Positions 1 to 8,212 of a stretch of 8,525 nucleotides of DNA are shown here, piece after piece (the first letter of the stretch is position 1; every line of letters starts with the position of its first letter). The notes below the pieces were generated by a model. It was not told the DNA's origin. It ran no database searches and saw only the letters and a list, made by a program, of their open reading frames with translations. Source of the DNA: Deinococcus apachensis DSM 19763 (GTDB lineage: Bacteria; Deinococcota; Deinococci; Deinococcales; Deinococcaceae); NCBI RefSeq assembly GCF_000381345.1, contig NZ_KB906435.1:1-8525 (forward strand), in the 5' to 3' direction. Both the position numbers and the translations under genes were made by a program.

Positions 1-272
1 GCGGCAAACTGCCGCGGGCGATACTGCATGTTCTCGTACTGCTCCAGCACCCCTTGCGCCCCCTGCCAGTACCCATACCGCGACACCAGCGTCGGCTTCG
101 CGTTCACGCTCGGCAGTGGGGCCGTGGTCGCCATCGGCTCCAGGGACGCCATCTGGTGGTGCTCCGCCATTTCATTGGCAGAGGCAGAGCCGGTCGAACT
201 GGTCGTAGGGGTAGACGGCGAACCGCAGCCTACCAGCAAGGCCAGCAGGCCGCTAAGGGTCAGCTTCTTCAT
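1..272 (-). CDS. Putative lipoprotein, 5' part only (runs off the left edge)
   Basis: Reading the minus strand from ATG at 272 gives an uninterrupted frame to the window edge (90 codons, no stop), so the C-terminal part is missing. The protein opens with MKKLTLSGLLALLVGC: a short basic n-region, a hydrophobic core and a lipobox L-V-G-C with the lipidated Cys at residue 16. A Ser/Thr/Pro/Ala-rich linker typical of surface lipoproteins follows (residues about 17-60), and then a more structured stretch with Tyr, Trp and Gln (RYGYWQGAQGVLEQYENMQY). A ribosome binding site AAGGGAG lies 5 bases before the ATG (complement of 278-284), which fixes the start. The mature protein is expected to be anchored on the outer face of the cytoplasmic membrane. 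I do not recognise the family, and no enzymatic motif is visible in the part present. The plus-strand readings over the same bases lack such signals and are judged shadows. Confidence 0.8.
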   Translation of the reverse strand, partial: MKKLTLSGLLALLVGCGSPSTPTTSSTGSASANEMAEHHQMASLEPMATTAPLPSVNAKPTLVSRYGYWQGAQGVLEQYENMQYRPRQFA

Positions 273-359
273 GTGTTCTCCCTTTCTACTGTGAGTGGGG
301 AATGTCAATCCCCCGAACACACACGTACGGTTAAGGTGACATAAGCTCACCCTTCCCCG

Positions 360-377
360 CTGTTGATTTTTCAACAG
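360..377. repeat. Short perfect inverted repeat upstream of the lipoprotein gene
   Basis: CTGTTGA and TCAACAG are perfect reverse complements separated by TTTT (7-bp stem, 4-base loop). The repeat lies about 90 bases upstream of the lipoprotein start and is much more A/T-rich than its surroundings. It has no T-tract after the stem on either strand, so it is a poor intrinsic terminator. A repressor/activator operator is possible. No clear -35/-10 pair could be placed beside it, so the role is inference only. Confidence 0.4.
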
Positions 378-496
378 GTGGTCCTCACAGGCCCGCGCAT
401 CATTACAGGCTCTTCTGGCAGAGAAATGAGGCCATCCGGGATGAGGTCGCCTGCAGAGGCCCTCACCACTTCCTCATAGGTCGTGTGGGAGAGGGT
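371..496 (-). other. Short coding-like open stretch, possible gene remnant
   Basis: On the minus strand, the 41 codons between a TAA (complement of 497-499) and a TGA (complement of 371-373) read as plausible protein. Translation ends ...GDLIPDGLISLPEEPVMMRG and a few more residues. There is no ATG near the front; the only possible starts are the tandem GTG codons at about 464-469, which follow a GAGGAA. The residue mix (acidic patch, LISLP, few rare residues) looks more like real protein than the usual antisense shadow. It sits between the end of the DUF1616 gene and the lipoprotein gene on the same strand. It could be a tiny gene, the tail of a decayed gene, or chance. No family was recognised. 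Confidence 0.22.
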
Positions 497-516
497 TTAC
501 CATCTTGGCTCCCCCC

Positions 517-2018
<1,502 letters not shown>

Positions 2019-2151
2019 CGGGACGCCTGTGGAGTGTTCGCGCAGAGGATGCGGGGGCCACCTCATTCACTTGCCGCCCCGGCCCCCGACATGCAGCTCA
2101 CCCACGGGGTAGAGGGGTCGCTTGTTCGGGGCCGCTCGGGACCCGCCCAGG

Positions 2152-2193
2152 GTGGGCAACGTGCGGATGCCGTCCTGCTTGCTTGTTGCCCAC
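2152..2193. repeat. Perfect 9-bp inverted repeat upstream of the small membrane-protein gene
   Basis: GTGGGCAAC (2152-2160) and GTTGCCCAC (2185-2193) are exact reverse complements separated by 24 bases. The right arm overlaps the proposed -35 box of the promoter for the gene at 2266. The placement would suit an operator or a looping repressor site. It is not followed by a T-run, so a terminator role for the divergent gene is unlikely. Function is inferred from position only. Confidence 0.4.
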
Positions 2194-2211
2194 GGAGCCT
2201 TACTTTAACAT
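2183..2211 (+). promoter_or_regulatory. Candidate sigma-70-type promoter for the 67-residue membrane protein
   Basis: TTGTTG (2183-2188) and TAACAT (2206-2211) are 17 bases apart, close to the TTGACA/TATAAT consensus. They lie about 55 bases before the ATG at 2266, inside the only A/T-rich patch of this spacer. An overlapping alternative is CTTGCT (2178-2183) with TACTTT (2201-2206), also 17 bases apart. The call is by eye. Confidence 0.4.
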
Positions 2212-2265
2212 CACGGCAAGCTCAACCGTCCCTCACACCGTGCAGCTGTTCACCCAAGGAGCGGA

Positions 2266-2469
2266 ATGAACCACCGCATCGAGCAGGTTTTGACGGGAAC
2301 CCCGGGCATGTTCGCCCTGCTGGCCCTGATCGCGCTGCTGCTGGCCGCGGAGCTTCGGCTGTTTTTCCCTGGCCCGCTGGACCGGCGGCTGCGAACCGGA
2401 ACCCGCGTGGTGGGGACGGGACTGGCGCTGCTCGTCGTCGCCCAGTTCCTGATCCGCGTGCTGCGCTGA
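2266..2469 (+). CDS. Small two-helix membrane protein, hypothetical
   Basis: This 67-residue protein starts at ATG 2266 behind a strong ribosome binding site (AAGGAG at 2256-2261, 4 bases before the start). Two hydrophobic segments are visible: roughly residues 14-34 (GMFALLALIALLLAAELRLF) and 47-66 (VVGTGLALLVVAQFLIRVL). A short loop with several Arg residues (PLDRRLRTGTR) joins them, giving a helical hairpin with the loop probably cytoplasmic. It resembles small conserved membrane proteins of unknown function, and no enzymatic or transport motif is present. A plausible promoter lies just upstream, and the next downstream unit is a decayed glycosyltransferase gene 79 bases away. Whether the two once formed an operon cannot be told. 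Confidence 0.75.
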   Translation: MNHRIEQVLTGTPGMFALLALIALLLAAELRLFFPGPLDRRLRTGTRVVGTGLALLVVAQFLIRVLR

Positions 2470-2548
2470 GAACGCCGTCCAGCCTGGAATCCCGTACCAT
2501 GGCGGCAAGCTCACCCTGAACAGACGGCGGGGAGGGGCCAGCCTCCAG

Positions 2549-3669
2549 ATGGGCCGGGGGTCTCCTCCTGTGCCTTTGAAAGGCGGCGGTAAACGCGTAG
2601 GGTTTCTGACGTACGGCATTGAGGACCAGAACAGGCTTTCCGGCATCGCCCGTTACACCATGGAACTCACCCGGGCGCCGCGGGAGGTGGAGCCCGGCCT
2701 GGAGATCCTGCTGCTCACGCCCTATCCGACTCGGAGATCGGCTGGTACCGGGAGTTCGACACGTTCCCCGTGCCCATCCTGCGACGGCTGCCGCCGGTCG
2801 TGACCCTGGGGGACGGGGGCCTACACCGGGCCGTGACCCGGCTGGGGGCTGGGCGTGCTGCACGACCCGTGCGGCATCGCGCCCTTCGTAGCACCCCGGG
2901 GGCGCTACTACCGAGCAGCACCATCCACGACCTGTTCGCCCGGGTGGTGCCGCTGGCCCGCTCGACCGCCAACACAATCTTCACGGTCAGCGCGGCGTCG
3001 GCGCGGGACCTCACGCGCCTGTGCGGGCTGCCCCCCGGCAAGCTGCACGTCACGCCGCTGGTCGTCCACCCCTGGCGCAGCCGCAGAACGGGTTCACCGA
3101 GCCCCTGCCCGAGTTGGGGGTGAGACGACCCTACTTCCTGTTCGTCGGGAACCTGACACCGCGCAAGAACCTGGGGTGGGTGCTGGAAGCCTTCGCCCTC
3201 GTCCGGCAGAGCCACCCGGAGACCAGGCTCGTGGTGTTGGGTCCGGCCTTCTGGCGCAGTTCGGAGATCTCACAGCAGGCGCGGCAGTTGGAGGGCGGGG
3301 TGCTGACCGGCCACGTGCCCGACGCCGCGCTGGGGGCCCTGTACCGGGGGGGGACGGGGCCTCGTTTTTCCCTCCCTGTACAAGGGCTTCGGCCTGCCCG
3401 CCCTCGAGGCGATGACGTAAGGGTGCCCGGTGGTCACGTCGAACGTCAGTTCCTGCCCGAAGTCGTCGGGGACGTGGCCCTGCTGGTCGATCCCACCCGG
3501 GTGGATGACATCGCGGCGGCGATGTGCCGGTTGCTGGAGGACCCCGCACTGGGCGAGGAGCTGCGGCGTGCGGCGGCGCGGCGCGGCCCGGGCGGCCACC
3601 TTCAGCCGGAAGCGCACCGCCCGGCAGACGCTCGACGTGTACCGCCAGCTCACCGGGGAGGTCGGCTGA
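2549..3669 (+). pseudogene. Decayed GT4-like glycosyltransferase gene (many frameshifts, one nonsense codon)
   Basis: Pieced across frames, this reads as one glycosyltransferase of about 370 residues, the usual length for GT4 family enzymes. The N-terminal Rossmann start is KRVGFLTYGIEDQNRLSGIARYTMEL (2588-2665), followed by GVLHDPCGIAPF, TIHDLFARVVPLARSTANTIFTVSAASARDL, the typical YFLFVGNLTPRKNL hinge motif (about 3132-3173), SLYKGFGLPALEAM (the donor-binding E-x7-E region, about 3373-3414) and a C-terminal helix ending RQTLDVYRQLTGEVG. The frame changes near 2725, 2848, 2905-2920, 3075, 3360 (just after a G8 run at 3346-3353), 3452 and 3588. TAA at 3418-3420 replaces what is normally a small residue or Cys after EAM. 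The gene is therefore very unlikely to make an active enzyme. Intact, it would have transferred a sugar from a nucleotide-sugar donor to a lipid- or polysaccharide-linked acceptor. It ends 8 bases from the convergent exporter gene. Sequencing error is an alternative, but the neighbouring genes show no such lesions. Confidence 0.88.
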
Positions 3670-3677
3670 GGCTGCGG

Positions 3678-5489
3678 CTACTCGGCCACCGCCTGGGCCT
3701 CCAGACGGAACTGCAGTTCGTACAGGTCGCGGTACAGCCCTCCCTCGGCGAGCAGGGTGCGGTGGTCGCCCTGCTGCACCACCTGGCCCTCCCGAAACAC
3801 CACGATGCGGTCCGCGCGCCGCACGGTCGACAGGCGGTGGGCGATCACGAAGGAGGTGCGGCCCGTCATCAGGCGTTCCAGGGCCTGCTGCACCAGCGCC
3901 TCGGACTCGCTGTCGAGCGAGCTGGTGGCCTCGTCGAGCAGCAGGACCCGGGGGTCGCGCAGCAGGGCGCGGGCGATGGCGACCCGCTGGCGCTGCCCGC
4001 CCGAGAGCTGAATGCCGCGCTCCCCGACGGGCGTGTCGTAGCCCTGGGGAAGCGCGCCGATGAACTCGTGGGCGTTGGCCGCCCGCGCCGCCGCCTCCAC
4101 CTCGGCGTCCGTGGCCTCCGGCTGGCCGTAGCACAGGTTCTCGCGGACGCTGCCCGAGAAGAGCTGCACCTCCTGCGCGACCCAGCCCAGGTGCCGCCGC
4201 CAGGCCCGCACGTCCACGGCCCGCAGGTCGGTGCCGTCGATCAGGACTCGCCCCGCGGTGGGGTCGTAGAAGCGGGCGAGCAGCGCCGCCACCGTGCTCT
4301 TCCCGGCGCCCGACGGCCCCACCAGCGCGACGATCTCCCCGGGCCGCACGTCCAGGGTGAGGTCCCGCACCACCACCGGCCCGCTGGGGTCGTACTGGAA
4401 GGACACCCCCTCGAACCGCACCCCGCCTCGGGGCCGCCCCAGGGGAACGGGGTGCGCGGGTGGCGTGGACCCCACGGGTTCGCCCAGCAGCGCGAACACC
4501 CGCTCGGAGGCGCCGACGGCCTGCTGGAGCTGGCCGTACACCCCGGCGAGGGCCCCCATGGCGTTAATCACCGTCACGGTGTACAGCAGGAAGGCGATCA
4601 GGGTGCCGGTACTCAGCTCGCCCGCCAGCACCAGGCGGCTGCCGTACCACAGCACCACGCTGGCGCTGCCCGCCATCAGCAGCGTGACGCTGGGGGTGTA
4701 GGCGGCGTCGATGCGTGCCCGGGCCAGCGCTGTCCGCAGCGCGGCCCCGGCGAGCGCCCGGTAGCGCCCCGACTCGGCCTGCTCGGTCACGAAGGCCTGC
4801 ACCACCCGGATGTTGCTCAGGGTCTCCTGCGCGTGCGCCTGGGCCCGGGCCTCGCGGTCCTGAAGGGCCACACTGACCTGCTGGAGCCAGCGCCCGAACA
4901 GCAACGCACACAGGACAACCAGGGGCACGACCGACAGCATCACCAGCGACAGCCGGGGGCTGGTCCGCAGCAGCACCGCCACGCCGCCCACCAGCACCAG
5001 ACCCTGCCCCAGAAGCTGCGAGAGGGCGTGCGAGGCCGCCGACTGCACCGTCAGCACGTCCGAGCCCAGTCGGGAGGTGAGTTCCCCGGTGTGGTGCCGG
5101 TCGTAGAAGCGGATGGGCAGGCGGACCAGGTGGTCGTACAGGGCGCAGCGCAGGTCGTTCACCACGCTCTCCCCCACCCGGCTGAGCAGGTACGCCTGCA
5201 CCATGCCCACCAGCGCGCGCACCACGAACACGCCCATCAGGCCCAGCGCCAGCAGGTTCAGCCCGCCTGCGTCCGCCGCTCCCCCGGTGGCCGCGTCCAG
5301 CACGCGCCCCACCAGGGCCGGGAACACCAGGCTGAGCCCGCTGAACAGCACGGTGGCGACGAGGGCCGCCGCCAGGGCGCCGCGGTAGGGCCGCACGTAG
5401 CCCAGCAGGCGGCGCAGTTTCCCCCACTCCGGCCAGGCGAGCCGGGGCCGCGGCAGGCGGCGCGGGCCTCCCGCGGGCGGTGAGGTCAC
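3678..5489 (-). CDS. ABC exporter half-transporter (type I permease fused to ATPase)
   Basis: From GTG at 5489 this gives 603 residues, the usual size of an ABCB/MsbA/BmrA-like half-transporter that works as a dimer. Residues about 30-325 form the six-helix permease domain, with the typical LPIRFYDRHHTGELTSRL coupling region. The ATPase domain is complete: A-loop Tyr366 (FQYDP), Walker A GPSGAGKST (391-399), Q-loop Gln439 (WVAQE), signature LSGGQ (495-499), Walker B VLLLDEA (515-521) and H-loop His551 (IAHRLS). There is no N-terminal C39 peptidase domain, so it would not cleave a leader itself. The frame stays open upstream to 5633, but that would run into the divergent PqqD-like gene; GTG 5489 gives the normal family N-terminus. 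Its GTGA overlaps the stop of a 27-codon frame (5569-5486). It is divergent from the PqqD/kinase/protease operon, so export of that operon's product is the leading inference. Lipid or drug export remains possible. Confidence 0.9.
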   Translation of the reverse strand: MTSPPAGGPRRLPRPRLAWPEWGKLRRLLGYVRPYRGALAAALVATVLFSGLSLVFPALVGRVLDAATGGAADAGGLNLLALGLMGVFVVRALVGMVQAYLLSRVGESVVNDLRCALYDHLVRLPIRFYDRHHTGELTSRLGSDVLTVQSAASHALSQLLGQGLVLVGGVAVLLRTSPRLSLVMLSVVPLVVLCALLFGRWLQQVSVALQDREARAQAHAQETLSNIRVVQAFVTEQAESGRYRALAGAALRTALARARIDAAYTPSVTLLMAGSASVVLWYGSRLVLAGELSTGTLIAFLLYTVTVINAMGALAGVYGQLQQAVGASERVFALLGEPVGSTPPAHPVPLGRPRGGVRFEGVSFQYDPSGPVVVRDLTLDVRPGEIVALVGPSGAGKSTVAALLARFYDPTAGRVLIDGTDLRAVDVRAWRRHLGWVAQEVQLFSGSVRENLCYGQPEATDAEVEAAARAANAHEFIGALPQGYDTPVGERGIQLSGGQRQRVAIARALLRDPRVLLLDEATSSLDSESEALVQQALERLMTGRTSFVIAHRLSTVRRADRIVVFREGQVVQQGDHRTLLAEGGLYRDLYELQFRLEAQAVAE

Positions 5490-5590
5490 GGCCTGGCGCC
5501 CGTCCGGGTCCAGGGCTGACGACCGGGCGCGGGCACAGGCCCAAGCAGAGGAGGGGGGGACAATGCCATAAAAATTTGCACAATCTTTAG

Positions 5591-5603
5591 TACGATGAGA
5601 GTA
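5591..5603 (+). promoter_or_regulatory. Leaderless-type promoter (-10 TACGAT) for the PqqD-like operon
   Basis: TACGAT (5591-5596) fits the TANNNT -10 consensus and ends 6 bases before the ATG at 5603, so the A of the start codon would be the transcription start. No Shine-Dalgarno sequence precedes this ATG, unlike most other genes here. Leaderless transcripts with this spacing are common in Deinococcus. No good -35 box is visible at the expected place (about 5568-5573, ATAAAA is weak). The element lies in a clearly A/T-rich island (about 5567-5600), which also serves as the divergent control region for the exporter gene. Confidence 0.55.
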
Positions 5604-5893
5604 TGCCACAAGGTCAACCGGAAGGGGCGACACTCGTCTACCGCCGACGCGAGGACGTCATTGTCACTGATCTGAATGAAGAGGTGGTGCTGCTGGACCC
5701 GGTCTCGGTGGAGATGTACAGCCTCGCCGAGGTGGGCCGGACCGTGTGGCAGGCCCTGCCAGGGACGCCCGAGCAGGTGGCCGAGCAGGTCACGGCCAGC
5801 TACGACGTGGAGTGGAACCTGGCCCTCCAGGACATTCGGAGCCTGCTGGGGGACCTTAAGGCGGCGGGCCTGGTCGAGGCGCATGCGCTTTGA
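5603..5893 (+). CDS. PqqD-like RiPP recognition element protein (B1-like)
   Basis: The 96-residue protein has the length and motif order of stand-alone PqqD/lasso B1 proteins. An N-terminal beta-hairpin (YRRREDVIVTDLNEEVVLLDP, residues about 13-33) is followed by MYSLAEVGRTVWQAL (38-52), an acidic-Tyr segment (YDVEWNLALQDI) and a final helix LLGDLKAAGLV (81-91). In this family the winged-helix fold binds the leader of a ribosomally made peptide and presents it to modifying enzymes. It could do so here for the kinase and the protease that follow. It overlaps the kinase gene by 11 bases, which implies translational coupling. The start is ATG 5603 with no Shine-Dalgarno, consistent with leaderless transcription. 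An alternative role is that of the PqqD relative in HPr-rel-A cassettes, whose substrate is unknown. Fold call is strong, substrate unknown. Confidence 0.87.
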   Translation: MPQGQPEGATLVYRRREDVIVTDLNEEVVLLDPVSVEMYSLAEVGRTVWQALPGTPEQVAEQVTASYDVEWNLALQDIRSLLGDLKAAGLVEAHAL

Positions 5894-6818
5894 GATCCTC
5901 GGCCGCACCCTGGTGGCCGACGATCTGCCCGCCCCCCTGGAGAACCAACTGCGCCGGGACTGGTTCTTTCCTGAGCATCAGGCCCCCGCCAGCGACTACG
6001 TGGTGGAACTGCGGCTGGGCCCCGTCGACCCCGCCCCCTGGCAGGCCCTCCCACCCCGGCAGGTGCTCGCCTATCTCCAGCAGTTCGAGGTCCGCGCCGC
6101 GCCGGACGGACTGTTCTACGAGGACGCGACGGGCCGGGTGGCCTGCCGACATGTCCCGGGGGCGACCCGGATTCGGCTCCAGCTCCGGGATGGGGAGGTG
6201 CCCTCGTCGGCCCTGGAAACGACCCTGTCCCTGAGCATCGGCGAGGCGATGTGGTGCAGCGGCCTGGTGCCTCTGCACGCCGCCGCCGCCTGTCTGGAGG
6301 GGCAGGCGTGCGCCTTTCTGGGGCCCAGCGGGCGGGGGAAAAGTACCACCCTGCTGCGGACCATGCTGGCGGGCTGGGCGCCCGTCGCCGAGGACATCGT
6401 GTGGTGTGACCCGGAGCGCCTGCTGGTGTACGGCTGGGAGCGCGAGGTGCGGCTGCTGCCCGCCAGCGTGGCCGTGCTGCCCCCCCATCTGGCCGAGCGT
6501 GACTGGCCTATCACTGAGGACGGCAAGGTCAACATCCCCTATCAGTCCCTGCCCGGCGCCCAGGTCCGGCGGGGCGGGGTGCCCCTGCGGCGCCTGGCGG
6601 TTCTGGAGCGCGAACCGGCCCTGCCCTCGGCCTGGCTCCCGATCTCGCCCCGCGACGCAGCCCTGGCCCTGTGGGAGGCGACCGGGCTCCCAATCGCGCA
6701 ACAGGCGCGGGTCCACGCTGGCCAGCAGATCGGGGCGCTCCAGACCCGAGTGGAGTGTGTGCGGCTGCGGCTGGGGTCGACGCCCCTCCCCCTGGACACG
6801 CCCATGCCCGTGGGTTGA
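5883..6818 (+). CDS. HprK-related P-loop kinase (RiPP/HPr-rel-A type)
   Basis: ATG 5883 gives 311 residues. It is preceded by GAGG within the end of the PqqD-like gene, and the frame upstream of this ATG is a shadow. The N-terminal half (1-115) is poorly conserved. The kinase core begins at LVPLHAAAACLEGQACAFLGPSGRGKSTTL, with conserved His132 and P-loop GPSGRGKST (147-155). An acidic pair in PVAEDIVWC (Glu170-Asp171) corresponds to the second metal/catalytic region of HprK-like proteins. True HPr kinase/phosphorylase phosphorylates a Ser on HPr; relatives in lasso-type clusters such as that for paeninodin phosphorylate the precursor peptide. The role here is inferred to be phosphorylation of the cluster's peptide or of a carrier. 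No HPr gene is nearby. It lies between a recognition element and a leader-protease fusion, 8 bases before the latter. Confidence 0.85.
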   Translation: MRFEILGRTLVADDLPAPLENQLRRDWFFPEHQAPASDYVVELRLGPVDPAPWQALPPRQVLAYLQQFEVRAAPDGLFYEDATGRVACRHVPGATRIRLQLRDGEVPSSALETTLSLSIGEAMWCSGLVPLHAAAACLEGQACAFLGPSGRGKSTTLLRTMLAGWAPVAEDIVWCDPERLLVYGWEREVRLLPASVAVLPPHLAERDWPITEDGKVNIPYQSLPGAQVRRGGVPLRRLAVLEREPALPSAWLPISPRDAALALWEATGLPIAQQARVHAGQQIGALQTRVECVRLRLGSTPLPLDTPMPVG

Positions 6819-6826
6819 GGCCAAGC

Positions 6827-8212
6827 ATGTCCGCCCCCTCATCCCAGCCCGCCGCTTCTCCCAGCACCTGGAAGCACCTGGAGCGGCTGATGCTGCACGG
6901 ACAATTACCGGGCGAAGCCGTCCCCGCGGTGCGGGCCTGGCGGCTCGGCTCGTATGCCTACACCCGGCTGGACGCCGCGCACCCCTGCCGCCATGAATTC
7001 CGGGCGGACTACGCGGCCACGCTGTACCAGCACCTGATGACCAAAGCGGCCCTGAGGCCGCTGCTGAGTGCCTGGCACGAGGCGGGCATTCGGGTCCTGC
7101 TCTTCAAGGGCTTTCACCTCGCCGAGTTCGTGTATCCCACGCCCGGCCCCCGCCCCTACGGCGACGTGGACATCCTGATGCGTCCCGGGGACGCCGGGCG
7201 GGCCGCCGAGATCGCGCGGCACCTGGGCTGGCAGGAAACCTGGCGTCTGGAAGCGTCCCTGGTGCCGCACCACCACGAGGTGCTGCACCTGGAGAGCCCG
7301 GACGGGGGGGTGGCCCTGGATGTCCACCGGCGGGCCCTGCACAACCTGCTGCCCAGCAGCCGCCTGCAACAGCGCATCACCGACGCGGTCTGGCGGGCCG
7401 CCGTCCCACACAACTGGGACGGAGTGCCGCTCCTGTTGCCCGACCCGCGCGACGCCGTGCTGGTCGGGCTGGTGCTCCAGCGGGCCTGGGGCGACGACAG
7501 TTGGATTCTCAAGGTCCACGACTGGCCCGACTTTCAGGCGCTGGTGGAGCGGCATCACCTGGGCCTGGGCGACCTGAGGCGGCGGGCGCGGCAACTGGGC
7601 TGCGCCCGGACCTTCGCCGTGTTCCTGAGGGTGTGCGACCCTTTTTGCGGGCGCCTGAGCCTGCGCCCGCGCACGCGCGTCGAGTACCTGCGCTGGGGAG
7701 CCCGTGTCTCTCCGGAGCGGCCCGCCCTGCTGTTCGAACACACGCTGTTCGGCTGGTGGGAGGCCTGGACCAAGAGCCAGGACGTGCTGCGCGAGTTGCC
7801 CCAGGTGCTGCGGGTGCTGGCCCAGTTGCGCCGCACCACCGACCTGCACGCGCTCCTCAGGGCCGTCACGCTGGGCGCGCGAAAAGGGCCGCGGTCCTCC
7901 CGCTCCAGCAGACGAGTGATCGACGAGCGCGAGGTGCAGCACGTGTTGAGAGGTGTACACCTGGCCCTCGGGCTGCTGCGGGTGCGGCCCCATGGCAACT
8001 GCCTGGAACGCGCCCTGGCGGTGTACGCCTCACTGTACGCCCGTGGGTACGACCCAGTGTTTTGCAGCGGGGTGGCCCGCGACGGCGCGGCGATCAAAAG
8101 CCACGCCTGGGTGGAACTGGCGGGCACCCCAGTTCCCGACCCGCTTCAACCCGAGGATGAATACGTGTACCGCCGCAACTTCCAGTTTTCCCCCGCGCAG
8201 ATGGCTCCTTGA
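6827..8212 (+). CDS. Fusion of NTP_transf_5-like nucleotidyltransferase with lasso B2-like cysteine protease
   Basis: The start is ATG 6827, 8 bases after the kinase stop, with TGAGG 6 bases before it. The upstream open frame is inside the kinase gene and is rejected. Length is 461 residues. Residues about 15-340 match the uncharacterised nucleotidyltransferase family NTP_transf_5: GIRVLLFKGFHLAEFVYP (87-104), then the metal-binding pair in YGDVDILM (Asp113, Asp115), and a later acidic DVHRR (Asp165). Residues about 345-461 match the transglutaminase-like B2 maturation protease of lasso clusters (Transglut_core3). Expected triad: Cys392 in HGNCLERALA, His426 in SHAWVELAG and Asp438 in PVPDP. 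B2 proteins normally stand alone at about 120-150 residues; both halves look complete here. Predicted roles are removal of a leader peptide and transfer of a nucleotidyl group, possibly to the same substrate. The domain calls are from motifs and the biological substrate is unknown. Confidence 0.85.
   Translation: MSAPSSQPAASPSTWKHLERLMLHGQLPGEAVPAVRAWRLGSYAYTRLDAAHPCRHEFRADYAATLYQHLMTKAALRPLLSAWHEAGIRVLLFKGFHLAEFVYPTPGPRPYGDVDILMRPGDAGRAAEIARHLGWQETWRLEASLVPHHHEVLHLESPDGGVALDVHRRALHNLLPSSRLQQRITDAVWRAAVPHNWDGVPLLLPDPRDAVLVGLVLQRAWGDDSWILKVHDWPDFQALVERHHLGLGDLRRRARQLGCARTFAVFLRVCDPFCGRLSLRPRTRVEYLRWGARVSPERPALLFEHTLFGWWEAWTKSQDVLRELPQVLRVLAQLRRTTDLHALLRAVTLGARKGPRSSRSSRRVIDEREVQHVLRGVHLALGLLRVRPHGNCLERALAVYASLYARGYDPVFCSGVARDGAAIKSHAWVELAGTPVPDPLQPEDEYVYRRNFQFSPAQMAP

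Noticed and set aside
2215..2516. Repeated GGCAAGCTCA near 2215-2224 and near 2503-2516
   Set aside because: A 10-base match in a G+C-rich region, with no extension or shared context; likely chance.
3021..5483. An 820-codon open frame on the plus strand
   Set aside because: Only its first part carries a fragment of the decayed glycosyltransferase. The rest is antisense to the exporter gene, His/Gln/Pro/Arg-rich with no motifs, as expected from a G+C-rich shadow frame.
5490..5633. Longer exporter start at GTG 5633
   Set aside because: It would overlap the divergent PqqD-like gene and cross its promoter. The added 48 residues are not typical of the family, which is complete from 5489.
5883..6818. 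True HPr kinase/phosphorylase (hprK) of sugar regulation
   Set aside because: The N-terminal half does not resemble canonical HprK, no HPr gene is near, and the context is a peptide-modifying operon; called HprK-related only.
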